From Okapia johnstoni (taxonomy: Eukaryota > Chordata > Mammalia > Artiodactyla > Giraffidae): a stretch of DNA of 64,000 nt. The DNA lies in contig CM044313.1 of NCBI GenBank assembly GCA_024291935.2, positions 85,683,001 through 85,747,000 of the forward strand, read 5' to 3'. Of this stretch, positions 20,718 to 32,391 are shown in pieces. The position numbers and the translations under genes are program-made. The notes under the pieces were generated by a model. The model did no database searches, was not told the origin of the DNA, and worked only from the letters and a program-made list of their open reading frames with translations. The first letter of the stretch is position 1. The number at the start of each line of letters is the position of its first letter.

Positions 20718-21456
20718 TGTTGTTGTTGTTCAGTCGCTCAGTAGTGTCTGTCTCTGTGCAACCCCATGTCCATTGAGTCAGTGATGCCATCCAACCATCT
20801 CACCCTCTGTCGTCCCCTTCTCCTCCTATCCTCATTCTTTCCCAGCATCAGGGTCTTTTCAAATGAGTCGGCTCTTTGCATCAGGTGGCCAAAGTATTGG
20901 AGTTTCAGCTTCAACAACAGTCCTTCCAATGAACGCTCAGGACTGATCTCCTTTAGGATGGACTGGTTGGATCTCCTTGCAGTCCAAGGGACTCTCAAGA
21001 GTCTTCTCCACCACCACACTTCAAAAGCATCAATTCTTTGGTGCTCAGCCTTCTTCACCATCCAACTCTCACATCCATACATGACCACTGGAAAAACATA
21101 GCCTTGACTAGACGGACCTTTGTGGACAAAGTAATGTCTCTGCTTTTTAATATGCTGTCTAGGTTGGCCAAAACTTTCCTTCCAAGGGGTAAGCGTCTTT
21201 TAATTTCATGGCTGCAGTCATCATCTGTAGTGATTTTGGAACACCAAAAAATAAAGTCAGCCACTGTTTCCCCATCTATTTGCCATGAAGTTATGGGACC
21301 AGATGCCATGATCTTAGTTCTCTGAATGTTGAGCTTTAAGCCAACTTTTTCACTCTCCTCTTTCACCTTCATCATGAGGCTCTTTAGTTCTTCTTCACTT
21401 TCTGCCATAAAGGTGGTTTCATCTGCATATCTGAGGTTATTAATATTTCTCCCGCA
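20718..21456 (-). mobile_element. BovB LINE (YADD region to 3' end), minus strand
   Basis: From the BovB 3' end (TTCAGTCGCTCAGTAGTGTC) back through the RT C-terminal region to just upstream of the catalytic motif. About 65 bp of consensus is missing at 20767. The catalytic box reads TATGCAGATGAA on the minus strand, so the second Asp of YADD has become Glu. The open frames 20738-21088 and 21055-21408 (minus) are its two broken halves. Confidence 0.9.
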
Positions 21457-21984
21457 GCCGCCGAGTTCCTGCTTATCTTACTTAGTGGTAGGCAATTCAA
21501 TAATCTATACTTGTATTGTCTCTCCCTTCTTTCCTGATGCTTCTTCTTTTACTTCTGCTCCCTGGAATTGAACATACATCCTCTGCCTCAGGCTCAGATT
21601 TCTGAAAAGATTAAACTACTAGTTTGTACTCAGAATGCTAATCTTCAGGGTGGGATTTTGGAACTGAATTTTATCCTCAACTGAAAGCAATAAGAACACC
21701 ATGAAGCAACACAATCACTAAAATTTTTACCTGTGCTTTGAGTGAGATACAGGAGGAATACAAAGGCTTGAGATTTATAATTGCTAAGGCACTTGAGCAG
21801 TATTACAACAAAAATAATTATAAGGATTGTGAAGTGAGTTGGCTTTTTATAAACTGCTGACTATAAGAATGTACTGTATAGGTTGCTATTTTTAACTCAA
21901 ATTTTAGTATAAAAATATGTGACCTTCAAAAGTTAGAAATTTGCATTCCCATATCCCTTACCTAGATTTTCCAGATTTCATTGG
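21457..21984. other. Unassigned DNA
   Basis: Nothing recognised. GCAGCCGCCGAG right after the BovB is locally GC-rich. Confidence 0.45.
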
Positions 21985-22203
21985 AAAAAAAAAAAAAAAA
22001 AGAAAGTAAAACTGTTAGTCTCTCAATCATGCCTGACTGCACCATCAGCTGTAGATGATGGACTGTAACTCACCAGGCTCCTCTGTTCATAGAAGTCTCC
22101 AGGCAAGAAAGCTGGAGTGGATAGCCTATCCCTTCTCTAGGGGATCTTCCTGACCCAGCAATTGAATCCAAGTCTCCCACATTGCAGGCAGATTCTTTAG
22201 CTT
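21985..22203 (-). repeat. A17 run and head-less Bov-tA SINE, minus strand
   Basis: A17 (21985-22001) is followed by a diverged reverse-complement Bov-tA that lacks the outer part of its tRNA head (stops at GGCAGATTCTTTA). The A-run lies at the SINE 3' side on the plus strand, so it is not a normal tail. Confidence 0.75.
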
Positions 22204-22392
22204 CAAAAATTAGAAGTCTGCATTTTTATATTCTTTTATCACCTATCACGTAAGGTCATTAAAGCTGTTCTGAAAATGCCTTAAGGCCAGTAGCGTCACT
22301 GTTGTTTCAGATTAAGGAGATGTCTTTGGTGGAATAAAGGAAGGATTAGAATGTGTATACTTATCCCATCCACAGAGCTGTGTTCCCCGCTC

Positions 22393-22550
22393 CAGTCTGA
22401 ACCACTGTAAGCACTTCTAGTTGACCTTTGCTGTGGGGGGCCAAAGGGGATCATGAAGAAAGAGTCTTTCAGGGCATGTAGACTCCCCCAGTTCTCTTGG
22501 TCCAAGGTTGTTTCACACAGCATTGCAGCCAGCACTCATCCTTCTTTAAG
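22393..22550. repeat. Unidentified interspersed repeat, copy 2
   Basis: Second member of the pair described at 16895-17050. GGGGCATGTAGACTCCCCC-like and TTGGTCCAAGGTTGTTTCAC segments match the first copy with substitutions. Confidence 0.6.
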
Positions 22551-23573
22551 TATCTGCTCTTCTAGAGTCCTAACAATTTGGTTTTGTTTTGTGTTGTTTT
22601 TAAGAACATGCTATATCTACCAATTTTGTTTAGTTTTGTCTTGTTTAAGGATGTGTTTTATCTATATGTAACAGTATTATTGCATCATTTGGAGCTTTAG
22701 TCATCTCTTAGTTGTCACTTTCTAAGAAAGACAACTTCACATCTGACTCTGATGAGTTGTAAATTCTTCAGTATGTGTTACCTGCTTGAATTGTCACATA
22801 ATAATAAATATTACACTGAAAATATTTTACGATGAAAGACCTTTGGAATAAAATACCCTCGGAATATTGTAAACTAAGTTGCAACATATTAAAAAGGGAA
22901 CTTTTTAGCAGAAGTACTTAGTAATTTCCTCACAACTTGACATAGCTTTAAATCCATACCTCACTTAGAATGATTGCTTCTATCACAGAGCAGTCCTACA
23001 CTGAGATCTATTCCATTATTGAAATAGCTGAAAATCAATGTGTTGTTGGGGGATATATAGTCAGTTTCAAATTCCCATTTTTAGTATGCTTTACAATAAA
23101 TGCTCAAGGACTTAAAAATATTGTAGCTAAGTGATTTGTCCTTGAAATTCAGGAGTAACTATTATGTATTTTGATTCTGACATTTTATATAATAGTAAAT
23201 GCATTTGGTTCAGAGTCCTAAATATTTCCAAATGACTACAATTTTTTCAATGCCAGGTAGTTTGGAAAATAATTGCTTTGAATCTCATTTTTTATTACTC
23301 GTCATCTACACTATGCCATCCAGACAAGAGAATAGTGAAGTTAAAAAGTATTGTTGATATTTTGGTTACATTACAAAGTCCTCTCATTAGCATTTATTGA
23401 TATGGAGCTTTTTTTTTTAAATGCAAGGACTAAAATCACTAAAAGTATAAAATAATATACCTTAAATTTGCTGTTGCTATTAATCAGCTTCTGCTATAGG
23501 AATGCTATTTTGAAGGTTAGTCACAAAAATCCACAATATCAGACACGTAAATTTAAATGTATTAGAATAAACT
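22551..23573. other. Unassigned A/T-rich DNA
   Basis: Nothing recognised. Confidence 0.5.
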
Positions 23574-23752
23574 GTTGCTGTTGTTCAAGCATTAAGTTGT
23601 GTCCAATTCCTGCAACCCCGTGGACTGCAGCACGATAGGCTCCCCTGTCTTTCCCCATTGCCCAGAATTTGCTCAAACTCATGTACAAAGAGCTGGTCTA
23701 ATGGACCATCCAACCATCTCAAACTCTGCCACTAACTTCTCCTTTGTCTTCA
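23574..23752 (-). mobile_element. BovB LINE 3' end, minus strand
   Basis: TTGCTGTTGTTCAAGCATTA then GACTGCAGCACGATAGGCTC, ending near CTTCTCCTTTGTCTTCA. Strongly diverged. Confidence 0.8.
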
Positions 23753-23885
23753 CTTAACTTTTCCTAATTTTAGAAAAGCTATAGAAACGAACATGACAGA
23801 AGTCAAGTTAAAAGCTTATTATCATTTGTGCTAAGAAAAAAGATCATAAATTCATTCTATTCTACACTTCAAAATATATTTAGTT

Positions 23886-24019
23886 CTGTTGGATGGCATC
23901 ATCAACTCAATGAACACGAGCTGAGCAAACTCTGAGTGACATTGAGGGATAGGGAAGCATGATATGCTGTGATCCATGGAATTGCAAAGGGTTGGTCATG
24001 ACTGAGTGACTGCAAAAAC
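23886..24019 (+). mobile_element. BovB LINE 3' end, plus strand
   Basis: GTTGGATGGCATCATCAACT to GGTCATGACTGAGTGACTGC, the final 130 bp of BovB, in opposite orientation to the copy at 23574. Both include the 3' terminus, so they are separate insertions. Confidence 0.8.
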
Positions 24020-24049
24020 AAAATATTACATATGATCTAAGATTCACCA

Positions 24050-24250
24050 GGGTTTCCCAGGTGGCTCAGTGGTAAAGAATCTGTCAATGCAGGAGATACA
24101 TGTTGAATCCCTGGGTCATAAAAATGCCCTGGAGGAGGGCATGACAACCCTGTTCAGTATTCTTGACTGGGACTAAGGAGCCTGGTAGGCTGCGTGCAGT
24201 CTGAGGGGTCACAAAGAGTTAGACAGGACTGAAGTAACTGAACACACAAG
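24050..24250 (+). repeat. Bov-tA SINE, plus strand
   Basis: Head TTTCCCAGGTGGCTCAGTGG, body CCTGGAGGAGGGCATGACAA, end CAGGACTGAAGTAACTGAAC. Diverged. Confidence 0.87.
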
Positions 24251-24723
24251 CAAGATCTACTAAAAAAAATCAAATTATTTTTCTGAATTTTAGTTATTAT
24301 TGATTTTTTCAATCTTCAGGAAATGAATTTCGTGGCACCAAGGCTCAGTTCAAAGTGAGTTAATTTTTTTTTTTTTGCCTATCCAATGTAAGACAAGAAA
24401 TAATCAAATATAAACTATAATGTCTTTTGTCTGCTACAATGTGTCAGACACAATGATATTTATCTGCCCAATCTATTCAATCCACTCTTTCCCTAGTTGA
24501 AATTCTTCTTTCATCTAGGGAAAGCATTGTAGCATAGTTCCAACGATGAGATAAAAACAAGTCATTGAACGGAGCTTTGGGGAACGTTTTGAAGACTGGC
24601 AAGGCTCCATAAATCCGCATTTGTGTTTTTGCCCTTAGATGCTTTATTTTTTTCCCACCCTTTCCTCTTCTTTATGCTTGGAATAATGACAGGTTGTCAG
24701 AAGATCATCAGCCTTTCTATGCA
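24251..24723. other. Unassigned DNA
   Basis: Contains a poly-T run (24365-24376). Otherwise nothing recognised. Confidence 0.45.
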
Positions 24724-24983
24724 TGCTGCTGCTGCTGCTAAGTCGCTTCAGTCATGTCCGACTCTGTGCGACCCCATAGACCGCAGCCCACCAGGCTCCT
24801 CTGTCTATGGGATTCTCCAGGAAAGAATACTGGAGTGGGTTGCCATTTCCTTCTCCAGTGCATGCATGCATGCTAAGTCGCTTCAGTCGTGTCCGACTCT
24901 GTGCAACCCTATGGACAGCAGCCTACCAGGCTCCTCTATCCACAGGATTCTCTAGGCAAGAGTACTGGAGTGGGTTGCCATTT
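24724..24983 (-). repeat. BOV-A2 SINE, minus strand
   Basis: (GCT)n-AAGTCGCTTCAGTCATG start, two Bov-A monomers joined at a GCATGCATGCATG linker (24861-24872), not the usual GAAAGTGAAAAGTG one. The two monomers are unusually alike, so this may be a dimer of the same monomer type. Confidence 0.87.
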
Positions 24984-25244
24984 CTATGAATACGGGAATG
25001 GAATCCACATGCCAAAGATGGCAGAGAAGGAAGCTAGAAAGTGCCCAAGCCTTCAATGACATTGGTCAGAACCTGTATATTTAAGTACAACTTATAACAA
25101 CAACAAAATACCTAAGAGAGAGGAGGAAGAAGACGAGGCGCCTGAGAGAGAGAGAGACTTGTAATGAAGGGTGTTCTTTAGTGTTTTTCTCCCTTGTTTT
25201 CACTCTTTCTTTAAGAAAGGATGTAATAATAGGATAAAGTGCTC

Positions 25245-25464
25245 AAAAAAATGCTCAGTATTTATAGCTAACTTATTAAATATGCTTTACGGAAGAAGAA
25301 AAAAAATCATTGCATGATGCGGTTGACAGAACTGTAAAACTGTCTCCCCAAGATAAAAAAATGCTCAGTATTTATAGCTAACTTATTAAATATGCTTTAC
25401 GGAAGAAGAAAAAAAATCATTGCATGATGCGGTTGACAGAACTGTAAAACTGTCTCCCCAAGAT
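25245..25464. repeat. Perfect 110-bp tandem duplication
   Basis: 25245-25354 and 25355-25464 are identical by eye over all 110 bases (AAAAAATGCTCAGTATTTAT at each start, GTCTCCCCAAGAT at each end). The unit is unique-looking A/T-rich DNA with no coding frame. The lack of any difference means a recent event or an assembly overlap error. Confidence 0.95.
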
Positions 25465-25619
25465 TTTGTATTCTGTAACTGTTCAGCTAAGCACTGATAT
25501 GGGTACTGCTGAGAAGAGTCTTGATACGTGGAATTTTTACCTGCAATTAAGGTTACCAGCCCACTGATTTATACGAGGAAGGTTATCCTGGATTATCTGA
25601 ATAGACCTAATGTAATCAT

Positions 25620-26690
25620 CAGTTCAGTTCAGTCGCTAATTGTGTCCGACTCTTTGTGAACCCATGAACTGCAGCACGCCAGGCCTCCTTGTCAATCACC
25701 AACACTCGGAGTCCACCCAAACCCATGTCCATTGAGTCGGTAATGCCATCCAATCATCTCGTCCTCTGTCATCGCCTTCTCATCATGCCCTCAATCTTTC
25801 CCAGCATCAGGGTCTTTCCCAATGAGTCAGCTCTTTGCATAAGGTGGCCAAAGTATTGGAGTTTCAGCTTCAACATCAGTCCTACCAATGAACACCCAGG
25901 ACTGATCTCCTTTAGGATGGACTGGTTGGATCTCCTTGCAGTCCAAGGGATTCTCAAGAGTCTTCTCCAACACCACAGTTCAAAAACATCAATTCTTTGG
26001 TGCTCAGCTTTTTTTTTATAGTCCAACTCTCACATCCATACATGACCACTGGGAAAACCATAGCCTTGACTAGATGGACCTTTGTTGACAAAGTAATGTC
26101 TCTGCTTTTTAATATGCTGTCTAGGTTGGTCATAACTTTCCTTCCAAGGAGTAAGAGTCTTTTAATTTCATGGCTGCAATCACCATCTGCAGTGATTTTG
26201 GAGCCCAGAAAAATAAAGTCAGCCACTGTTTCCACTGTTTCCCCATCTATTTGCCATGAAGTGATGGGACCGAATGCCATGACGTTATTTTTCTGAATGT
26301 TGAGCTTTAAGTCAACTTTTTCACTGCCCTCTTTCACTTTCATCAAGAGGCTCTTTAGTTCCTCTTCACTTTCTGCCATAAGAGTGGTGTCATCTGCATA
26401 TCTGAGGTTATTGATATTTTTCCCGGCAATCTTAATTCTAGCTTGTGCTTCATCCAGCCCAGCATTTACCATGATGGACTCTGCATATAAGTTAAATAAG
26501 CAGGGTGACAACATACAGCCTTTACATACTCCTTTTCCTATTTGGAACTAGTCTGTTGTTCCATGTCCAGTTCTAACTGTTGCTTCCTGACCTACATAGA
26601 GGTTTCTCAAGAGGCAGGTCAGGTAGTGTGGTATTCCCATCTCTTTCAGAATTTTCCACAGTTTATTGTAATCCACACAGTCAAAGGCTT
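25620..26690 (-). mobile_element. 5'-truncated BovB LINE with intact YADD, minus strand
   Basis: BovB from within the reverse transcriptase to the 3' end (AGTTCAGTTCAGTCGCTAAT), flanked by TGTAATCAT at 25611-25619 and 26691-26699. The longest in-frame piece (26514-25954, 186 codons) keeps the RT catalytic box YADD (codons at 26389-26400) and is followed by a frame break. The upstream RT and the whole endonuclease are missing, so it cannot act by itself. One of the better-preserved BovB RT stretches here. Confidence 0.93.
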
Positions 26691-26699
26691 TGTAATCAT

Positions 26700-27415
26700 A
26701 TGAACCCATAAAAACCAAAGACATCAGTCAGTCAAAGAGATGAAGCTAGAGAGATCTGAGCAATGAAAGTGTCTTGACCCATTCCCGATGGGTTGAAGAT
26801 GGATGAAAGAACGGGGTCAGGAGCTAAGGAAGAATAGCGGTCTCTAGAAGCTGAGAAGGACCCCTGATCCCTAGCCAACAGCCATTTAGAAAACAGGGGT
26901 CTTGGCTTCACAACCACAAGGAAGTGAATGCTACCAACCACTCACAGAAGCCTGGAAGTGGAGTCTCCCTTAAAGTGTCGAGAAAGGAACACAGACCACG
27001 GGGTCTCAAAGTGCTCACTGTGCTCACTTGCTTCAGTCGTGTCCAACTCTTTGGGGCCCCATGGACTGTAGCCTGCCAGGCTCCTCTGCCATGGAATTTC
27101 CCAGGCAAGAATACTGGAGTGAGAAAATCCCCTTCTCCAGACAGTTTTTCCCACTCAGGGATCAAACCCATGTTTGATACATTGCAGGCAGGTTTGTTAC
27201 TACTGAGCCACTGGGGAACACAAAGAATCGGGCACAACTTAGCAACTGAACAACAACAAAGGAACCCTGTAGACACCTTGACTTGAGCCTCTGAAACCCA
27301 AACAAGCTAGCCTTCAGACTAACTGCACTGTGAGATAATGTCTGTGTTATTTTAAGTCTCTAAATTTGTGACAATTTGTTATGGCAACATTACCAAACTA
27401 ATAATCATAGTAATA
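26700..27415 (+). mobile_element. MLT1-type (MaLR) LTR, interrupted by a SINE
   Basis: GGTCTCTAGAAGCTGAGAAG, GGAGTCTCCCTTAAAGTGTC, GACACCTTGACTTGAGCC, ACTGTGAGATAATGTCTGTG and TAAGTCTCTAAATTTGTGAC follow the MLT1 order. A SINE lies at about 27008-27260. Subfamily is not assigned. Confidence 0.65.
27008..27260 (-). repeat. Bov-tA SINE with extra Bov-A end, nested in MLT1
   Basis: Reverse-complement Bov-tA to ACTGAGCCACTGGGGA (about 27217), then directly ACAAAGAATCGGGCACAACT, a plus-strand Bov-A/BovB 3' end. The two pieces point in opposite directions, so this is either two insertions or a rearranged one. Confidence 0.8.
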
Positions 27416-28264
27416 CAAGAGAACCAATTTAGGACATTTGTGTAACATGTCCTAACAGATTAATATTTCAAAAGATTAGCTTTTATCAAATTACTATGCA
27501 AAGATCAGTGATAAGGTCCCTGAAAAATAACTAAGAACTTAGTGTTTTAGTTGGGGAAGGGAAAGTAAGTATCATGACATGCAACCAGCGTGGACAGTGT
27601 GTGCCACTATGGATAGTTCTTTGTGAGTGGATTTCCCATCAGAAGTATGATAAACAAATGTCAAAAACTACGCTACTTCATAGTTTTTCACTAGTGAAAA
27701 TTACTCAAAAATCTTATAAGAATTACTATAATTTCAACAAACTGATTTTATTAATTTTTATACTGTTATAACTCTAAGATTTGAACTATAATGATATGAT
27801 TTACTAGGAAATATTTGCTGTTGTTCAGTTGCTCAGTCATGTCTGTACAGTACACCATGCTTCCGTGTTCTTATGCAATACATATTTTGAATGTATTTTA
27901 ATTATTTTACACACACACAAAATAAGATTATTAAACTTCAGCTAACAAAGTACCTTATTAGCTGATTAAATAGTAGATGGCACAGAGTACCGAGTATTAT
28001 GTCATCAGTCACTTATAATATGAAAACATTGACTAAATAGTCAGTGTTGTATTTACCTGAATCCCCTAAACAAATAACAAAGTACCCAATACACAAGAAG
28101 AGAAAAATGGTATTGGAGTGAACTGTATATTAATACCTATACAATTTAAGCAAGAACGTGACCAAGACTAAATGTTAACTGAATACGTATGTCATTTTGA
28201 TAAAAATTTTTAAATAACACTAAAAAAATCAAAATTCAGCTTTATTCTTAATTATTTACTATCT
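27416..28264. other. Unassigned A/T-rich DNA with a small Bov-A remnant
   Basis: Only 27815-27858 (TTGCTGTTGTTCAGTTGCTC) is recognisable, a minus-strand Bov-A/BovB 3' end scrap. Confidence 0.5.
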
Positions 28265-29245
28265 TTAATTTTCTAAACAAATATTACATGAGTACTTGCC
28301 ATGTAGCAACTATCATTCAACACATTTAGGGAATGAAAAATTCTTTGGCTTGAAGAATTTCCTGGGCATGTCAGACAGTTTGTCACATAAAATACCTGAG
28401 GATATTTATTAGAGCTTTATTCAGCACCCAGCAAGGGGTAGATGAGGAAATGTTTAACTTAAGGAATGTCATTTGTTTTTTATCTGCTTGCTTTCTGGGA
28501 GAACATTAGTGAAATCATCTGAGAATATAAGTGATGTGATATTATCATTTAGAAATTCTGAAATGGGAAATAAAAGAACATTTACATAGAAATATTAAAT
28601 TATTGTATGGCCAAAAAATTAAGTACATGCTTTTGACTGAGGTTTTTCAAATAACAATGTATTCTTGTTAATTATGAACTTTAGAAAAAATACAAATAAA
28701 AAAAGAGAAATGAATTCTACTTTTCAGGATCAAGCAGAGGGTAATATATTCTAGGCAGTGACAACAGAAGATGCAACTCGCAGAGGTGTGAAAACTCATG
28801 AAACATTTGAATGATGACAAAGTGTTAAGTAGAGCTGGAACAGAGAGGTTTTGCAGCCAGACAAAGTATGCTACTGAGAAGGAAGTAGGGACAAGATCAC
28901 GGAAGTTCTTGAAAATGCTGCCAACAAGCATTTTACTTCAAACTAGACTCTGGGAGGTCAGTGACACAAGTGAATTACAGAGGAATAACCATATTTCAAT
29001 TTCAGAACAATCACACTGGCAGCAATGTGGAGGATGGTCACAGGGGAGTCCAGAATATGAGTACTCAAATAAAGAATTAATGAGCATTAGCCCAAAGCCA
29101 GCAGAAATAGGGAGGCAAGGGGGCTTTAGGAAAGATCTAAGACATCAAGTGTGCAAAACTTTCTGATTGATTTGAAATGAAGGGAAGGGATAGCCAAAGG
29201 AATATTCAAGAACCACTCCAATTTCCTGGTTTTCAAAGCTTATCT
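28265..29245 (-). repeat. L2 LINE, minus strand, fragmented
   Basis: 28265-28345 resembles the complement of the L2 3' end (AACAAATATTACATGAGTAC). 28735-29245 follows upstream L2 text: GATCACGGAAGTTCTTGAAA, AACAATCACACTGGCAGCAA, CAAGAACCACTCCAATTTCC. The 122-codon plus-strand frame at 28798-29166 is this L2 and not a gene. 28346-28734 is too diverged to assign. Confidence 0.55.
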
Positions 29246-29358
29246 CATCACATATATGTGTGATAACTATACATCAAGATTTTTAAAAATCTTATTTACA
29301 TTTAAATTTCAGAGTTAATCTCAGTATCTCCTAATAAAGTTAGCCTATAAGTTATGAT

Positions 29359-29563
29359 AGGGGCTTCCTAGATAGTTCAGAGGTAAAGAATTCACCTGCA
29401 GAAAGCAGGAGACTAGGGTTTGATCCCTGTGTCAGGAAGATCCCCTGGAGGGGGAAATGGCAACCCACTCCAGTATACTTGTCTGGAAAAATCCCATGGA
29501 CAGATGAGCCTGGCAGGCTATATTCCCTAGGGTCACAGAGTTGGACATGACTGGGCACACATG
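29359..29563 (+). repeat. Bov-tA SINE, plus strand
   Basis: GGGGCTTCCTAGATAGTTCA to GACATGACTGGGCACACATG. Flanks ATAAGTTATGAT and ATAAATTATGAT look like a target-site duplication with one mismatch. Confidence 0.88.
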
Positions 29564-29803
29564 CATAAATTATGATGCCGTCTATTTTTTTCCCTAGTAC
29601 TCAAAAGCAGTAATTTTACTTTTCATGTAATCATGGTATGAGTAGCTTGAGAAAGATTGCTTTCAGAATATTTCTTTTAATAAGCTTTTTTCTTGTATGT
29701 TTGAACGTCTCAAAGTATATTTTGTGACATTAAAGAAATTAAAAAAACACAGAGATAATTCTAAAAGATATTGATCTCAATAACAATTATATATAATTAA
29801 AAT

Positions 29804-30018
29804 ATTGTTGTTGCTGTTGTTCAGTCGAACAGTTGTTTCTGATTCTTTGCAACCCCATGTACTGCAGCATGCCAGGCTTCCCTGTCCTTCACCATCTCCT
29901 GGAGCTTGCTCAAACTCATGTTCATTGAGTCAGTGATGCCATCCCACCATTTCATCTTCTCTAGTCCCCTTATCCTCCTGCCTTCAATCTTTTCCAGCAT
30001 TAGGTCCTTTTCTAATGT
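29804..30018 (-). mobile_element. BovB LINE 3' end, minus strand
   Basis: TTGTTGTTGCTGTTGTTCAG, GCAACCCCATGTACTGCAGC and CTTCAATCTTTTCCAGCATT in BovB order. 5'-truncated. Confidence 0.87.
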
Positions 30019-30021
30019 GAC

Positions 30022-30035
30022 AGAGAGAGAGAGAG
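30022..30035. repeat. (GA)7 microsatellite
   Basis: Short uninterrupted dinucleotide run beside the BovB 5' truncation point. Confidence 0.8.
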
Positions 30036-31261
30036 GGAAAACTAACTAGTTGACTAAATAATGAAACTCCCTAAGCAAAGTCTACCATTACAGGGATTAT
30101 AGGAATCTAGAGGTGGGCAGGAATATTCTGATTCTAGTACATCAAAGCAATTAGTCACTGGGTAAGCATATCTGGATTTAACACACTGGCCGATCTTGGG
30201 GCAGCTGGATGTTGTCAACAAGCTACCCTTCCTGCAGAACTTTTTATTGAATAAAGATAGAAGCAGGACACTTCTCTCCATCCTTTGCTTCACACAGTTT
30301 CTCTTCTCTATCATGTTTGGAAAACAGCTCCTCCATAGTCCAAGGGGAAACTTATGAGAAGTTAGTGGGAAGAGGTACAGTTGCCATTTCTGTACGTGTG
30401 TTCAGAGTACATTAAATGCTCATCCTCTCCCTTCTCAACCACCTATAATAATTTTCTCCCACCCTTAACTATTATCACACACTTGGTAGCTTATCTGACT
30501 TTGTGATCCAGGAGTAGCTACATAATATGAAGTGTTCATTGTAGAATGAAGTGCAAGACTCCTTGTTCAAAAATTACTGAGAGTTTAGAAAAATAAATAA
30601 TAAAATTGCCTAGAATTTCAAGACCATGACATCAGAGCAATAAACCAAGCATCAGTGTGGGGCCTTTCATTTGACTATGGAACTGCCCAGGTCTAATGCC
30701 TATGAAGCTAGCTCTCTTTTAGCCCAAACATAAATTTCTAAAGAGACTGAAACCTTGGTAATCATCCCTCTGTCTGACTGGGATTGCAGCATCCATCCAC
30801 TCACAGTGACAATTGGGTAAGTACCAAATTTTATGAGAATGCATATTCATTCCTGAACTGAGCATGAGGAAATGGATTAATATCAAGATTTTAGATGTGG
30901 AAACAGTAAATGGGAAATTAGAATTCACTAAATTATGAAAATGAAGATTTCTACCTTAACAAATATTTCAATATTTATGTCAGTTGAATATATTTTTTTA
31001 GCTGTAATTTACTTGGTTTTCATATGTAATTATATCTCCTATCTCCTTAGATCTGTGATTTCTGAGAAAAAAATCCTTAAGCTTTGTGATTCACACCCAC
31101 TTTATAAACTAATTGAGCTGAAGATTGGTATTTAAAATTCTTGTGTTCTCAGAAGTTGACAGCTTGCGAAAAAAAGTTAAAAAAAAAGCAATACTTAATG
31201 GAGAATATGAAATTTATTTGGAGAAGTATAAAAATATTGTATTTGACAAGTAAATATGCCC
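30036..31261. other. Unassigned DNA
   Basis: An 86-codon minus-strand frame (30054-30314) is rich in Cys and Ser and resembles nothing I know. The minus strand also carries AATAAA near 30249, so an LTR or old 3' UTR is possible but unsupported. Confidence 0.4.
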
Positions 31262-31390
31262 TGGGTAGTAGTTATTAATAATAATATGTACAAAGCACTT
31301 TCCAGGCACTAGGAAAAATTCTAATTGCTTTACATGATTTTTGTTTTAATTATATGATAAATGCCCCATTTTATGAATAAAGAAGCAAAA
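31262..31390 (-). repeat. MIR SINE remnant, minus strand
   Basis: ACAAAGCACTTTCCAGGCAC, TAATTGCTTTACATGATTTT and CCCCATTTTATGAATAAAGA follow the complement of MIR. Confidence 0.5.
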
Positions 31391-31624
31391 TGCATGCATG
31401 CATGTATGCTAAGTCACTTCAGCTGTGTCCAACTCATTGAGAGCCTATGGACTGTAACCTGCCAGACTCTTCTGTCCATAGGATTCTCTAGGGAAGAATA
31501 CTGGAGTGGGTCGCCGTGCTCTTCTGCAGCGGATCTTCTATATCCAGGGATCGGACTGGCGTCTTTTACATCTCCTGAGTTGGCTAGGGGGTTCTTTACC
31601 ACTTGCACCACAGTGGAAGCCCCA
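31391..31624 (-). repeat. Bov-tA SINE, minus strand
   Basis: GCATGCATGCATGTATGCTA start, CTTCTGTCCATAGGATTCTC body, CACAGTGGAAGCCCC head end. Confidence 0.87.
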
Positions 31625-31884
31625 AATATGTAACGGTTACATACTTAATCAATTTTTAAAATTTACTACAAATTAATAAATTTCACGTGCTGGTATAAAT
31701 TAAATTAAGTTTTGAATCATTTACTTTAAAAATTTTGTTAATATTGTCCTCAAAGAGAAAAATATATTCCTGAGTTTAATTAGAGAGAAAAGTGGTCATA
31801 TTTTGGGAACTAGATAATAAATAATCTTTAAACAGTGCTGGAACCAAGAAGAGGCTGTCTATCATAAGGTTTTTTGTTTTGTTT

Positions 31885-32110
31885 TGTTTTTTTACAAAAT
31901 TACAGCTTTATTGAAATAATTTATCTACCATATGTTTTACCACTTAAAGAGTATAATGTTTAGCATTAGTGGTAAAGTGTTCAGTGTTTGGTATTTTCAC
32001 AAAGTACAGCAGGCATCACCACTATCTCAGTTTGGAACATTTACTCCCCCCCGTAAAAAGAAATCCTGTAACACTCTCTCCTCTGAACTTCTACTTCTTA
32101 ACTCTTATTA
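31885..32110 (-). mobile_element. Old L1 3' region, minus strand
   Basis: TTTATTGAAATAATTTATCT, GTATTTTCACAAAGTACAGC and CATCACCACTATCTCAGTTT follow the complement of the old L1 3' end, with an adjoining T-rich tract at 31870. Confidence 0.6.
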
Positions 32111-32391
32111 ATTCATAAGTTTTCCAAAATTGAATAAAGCCCCATTGAATTCTAACCTAAGGCCTAATTTTTTGTTTGTTTGTTTTTAAGCTGTGAAAGA
32201 TTTATCTCTTTGAAGTTTATGATAATTTTGCTTTTAAGAGATTGCAATGCCAAACAGGGTTTGACAACCATATTAATTCAAATGTGTTACTTTAGATATT
32301 ATAACAAAATTCAAGTTTTCTCTTATACAATATACTAAGACTGTTGCTTAGATATTTTAACCCCTTAACGTGACTCTGTATTGAATTTCTA

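Noticed and set aside
23574..24019. Long hairpin or palindrome formed by opposed BovB ends
   Set aside because: Both arms contain the same BovB 3' terminus and are strongly diverged, so two independent insertions explain it.
25954..26514. 186-codon frame with YADD as a possible domesticated reverse transcriptase
   Set aside because: It is part of a 5'-truncated BovB with target-site duplication, frame breaks on both sides and no promoter.
30054..30314. 86-codon Cys-rich minus-strand frame as a small secreted protein
   Set aside because: No signal peptide is evident at the start and the cysteines follow no known spacing. Chance length for this region.
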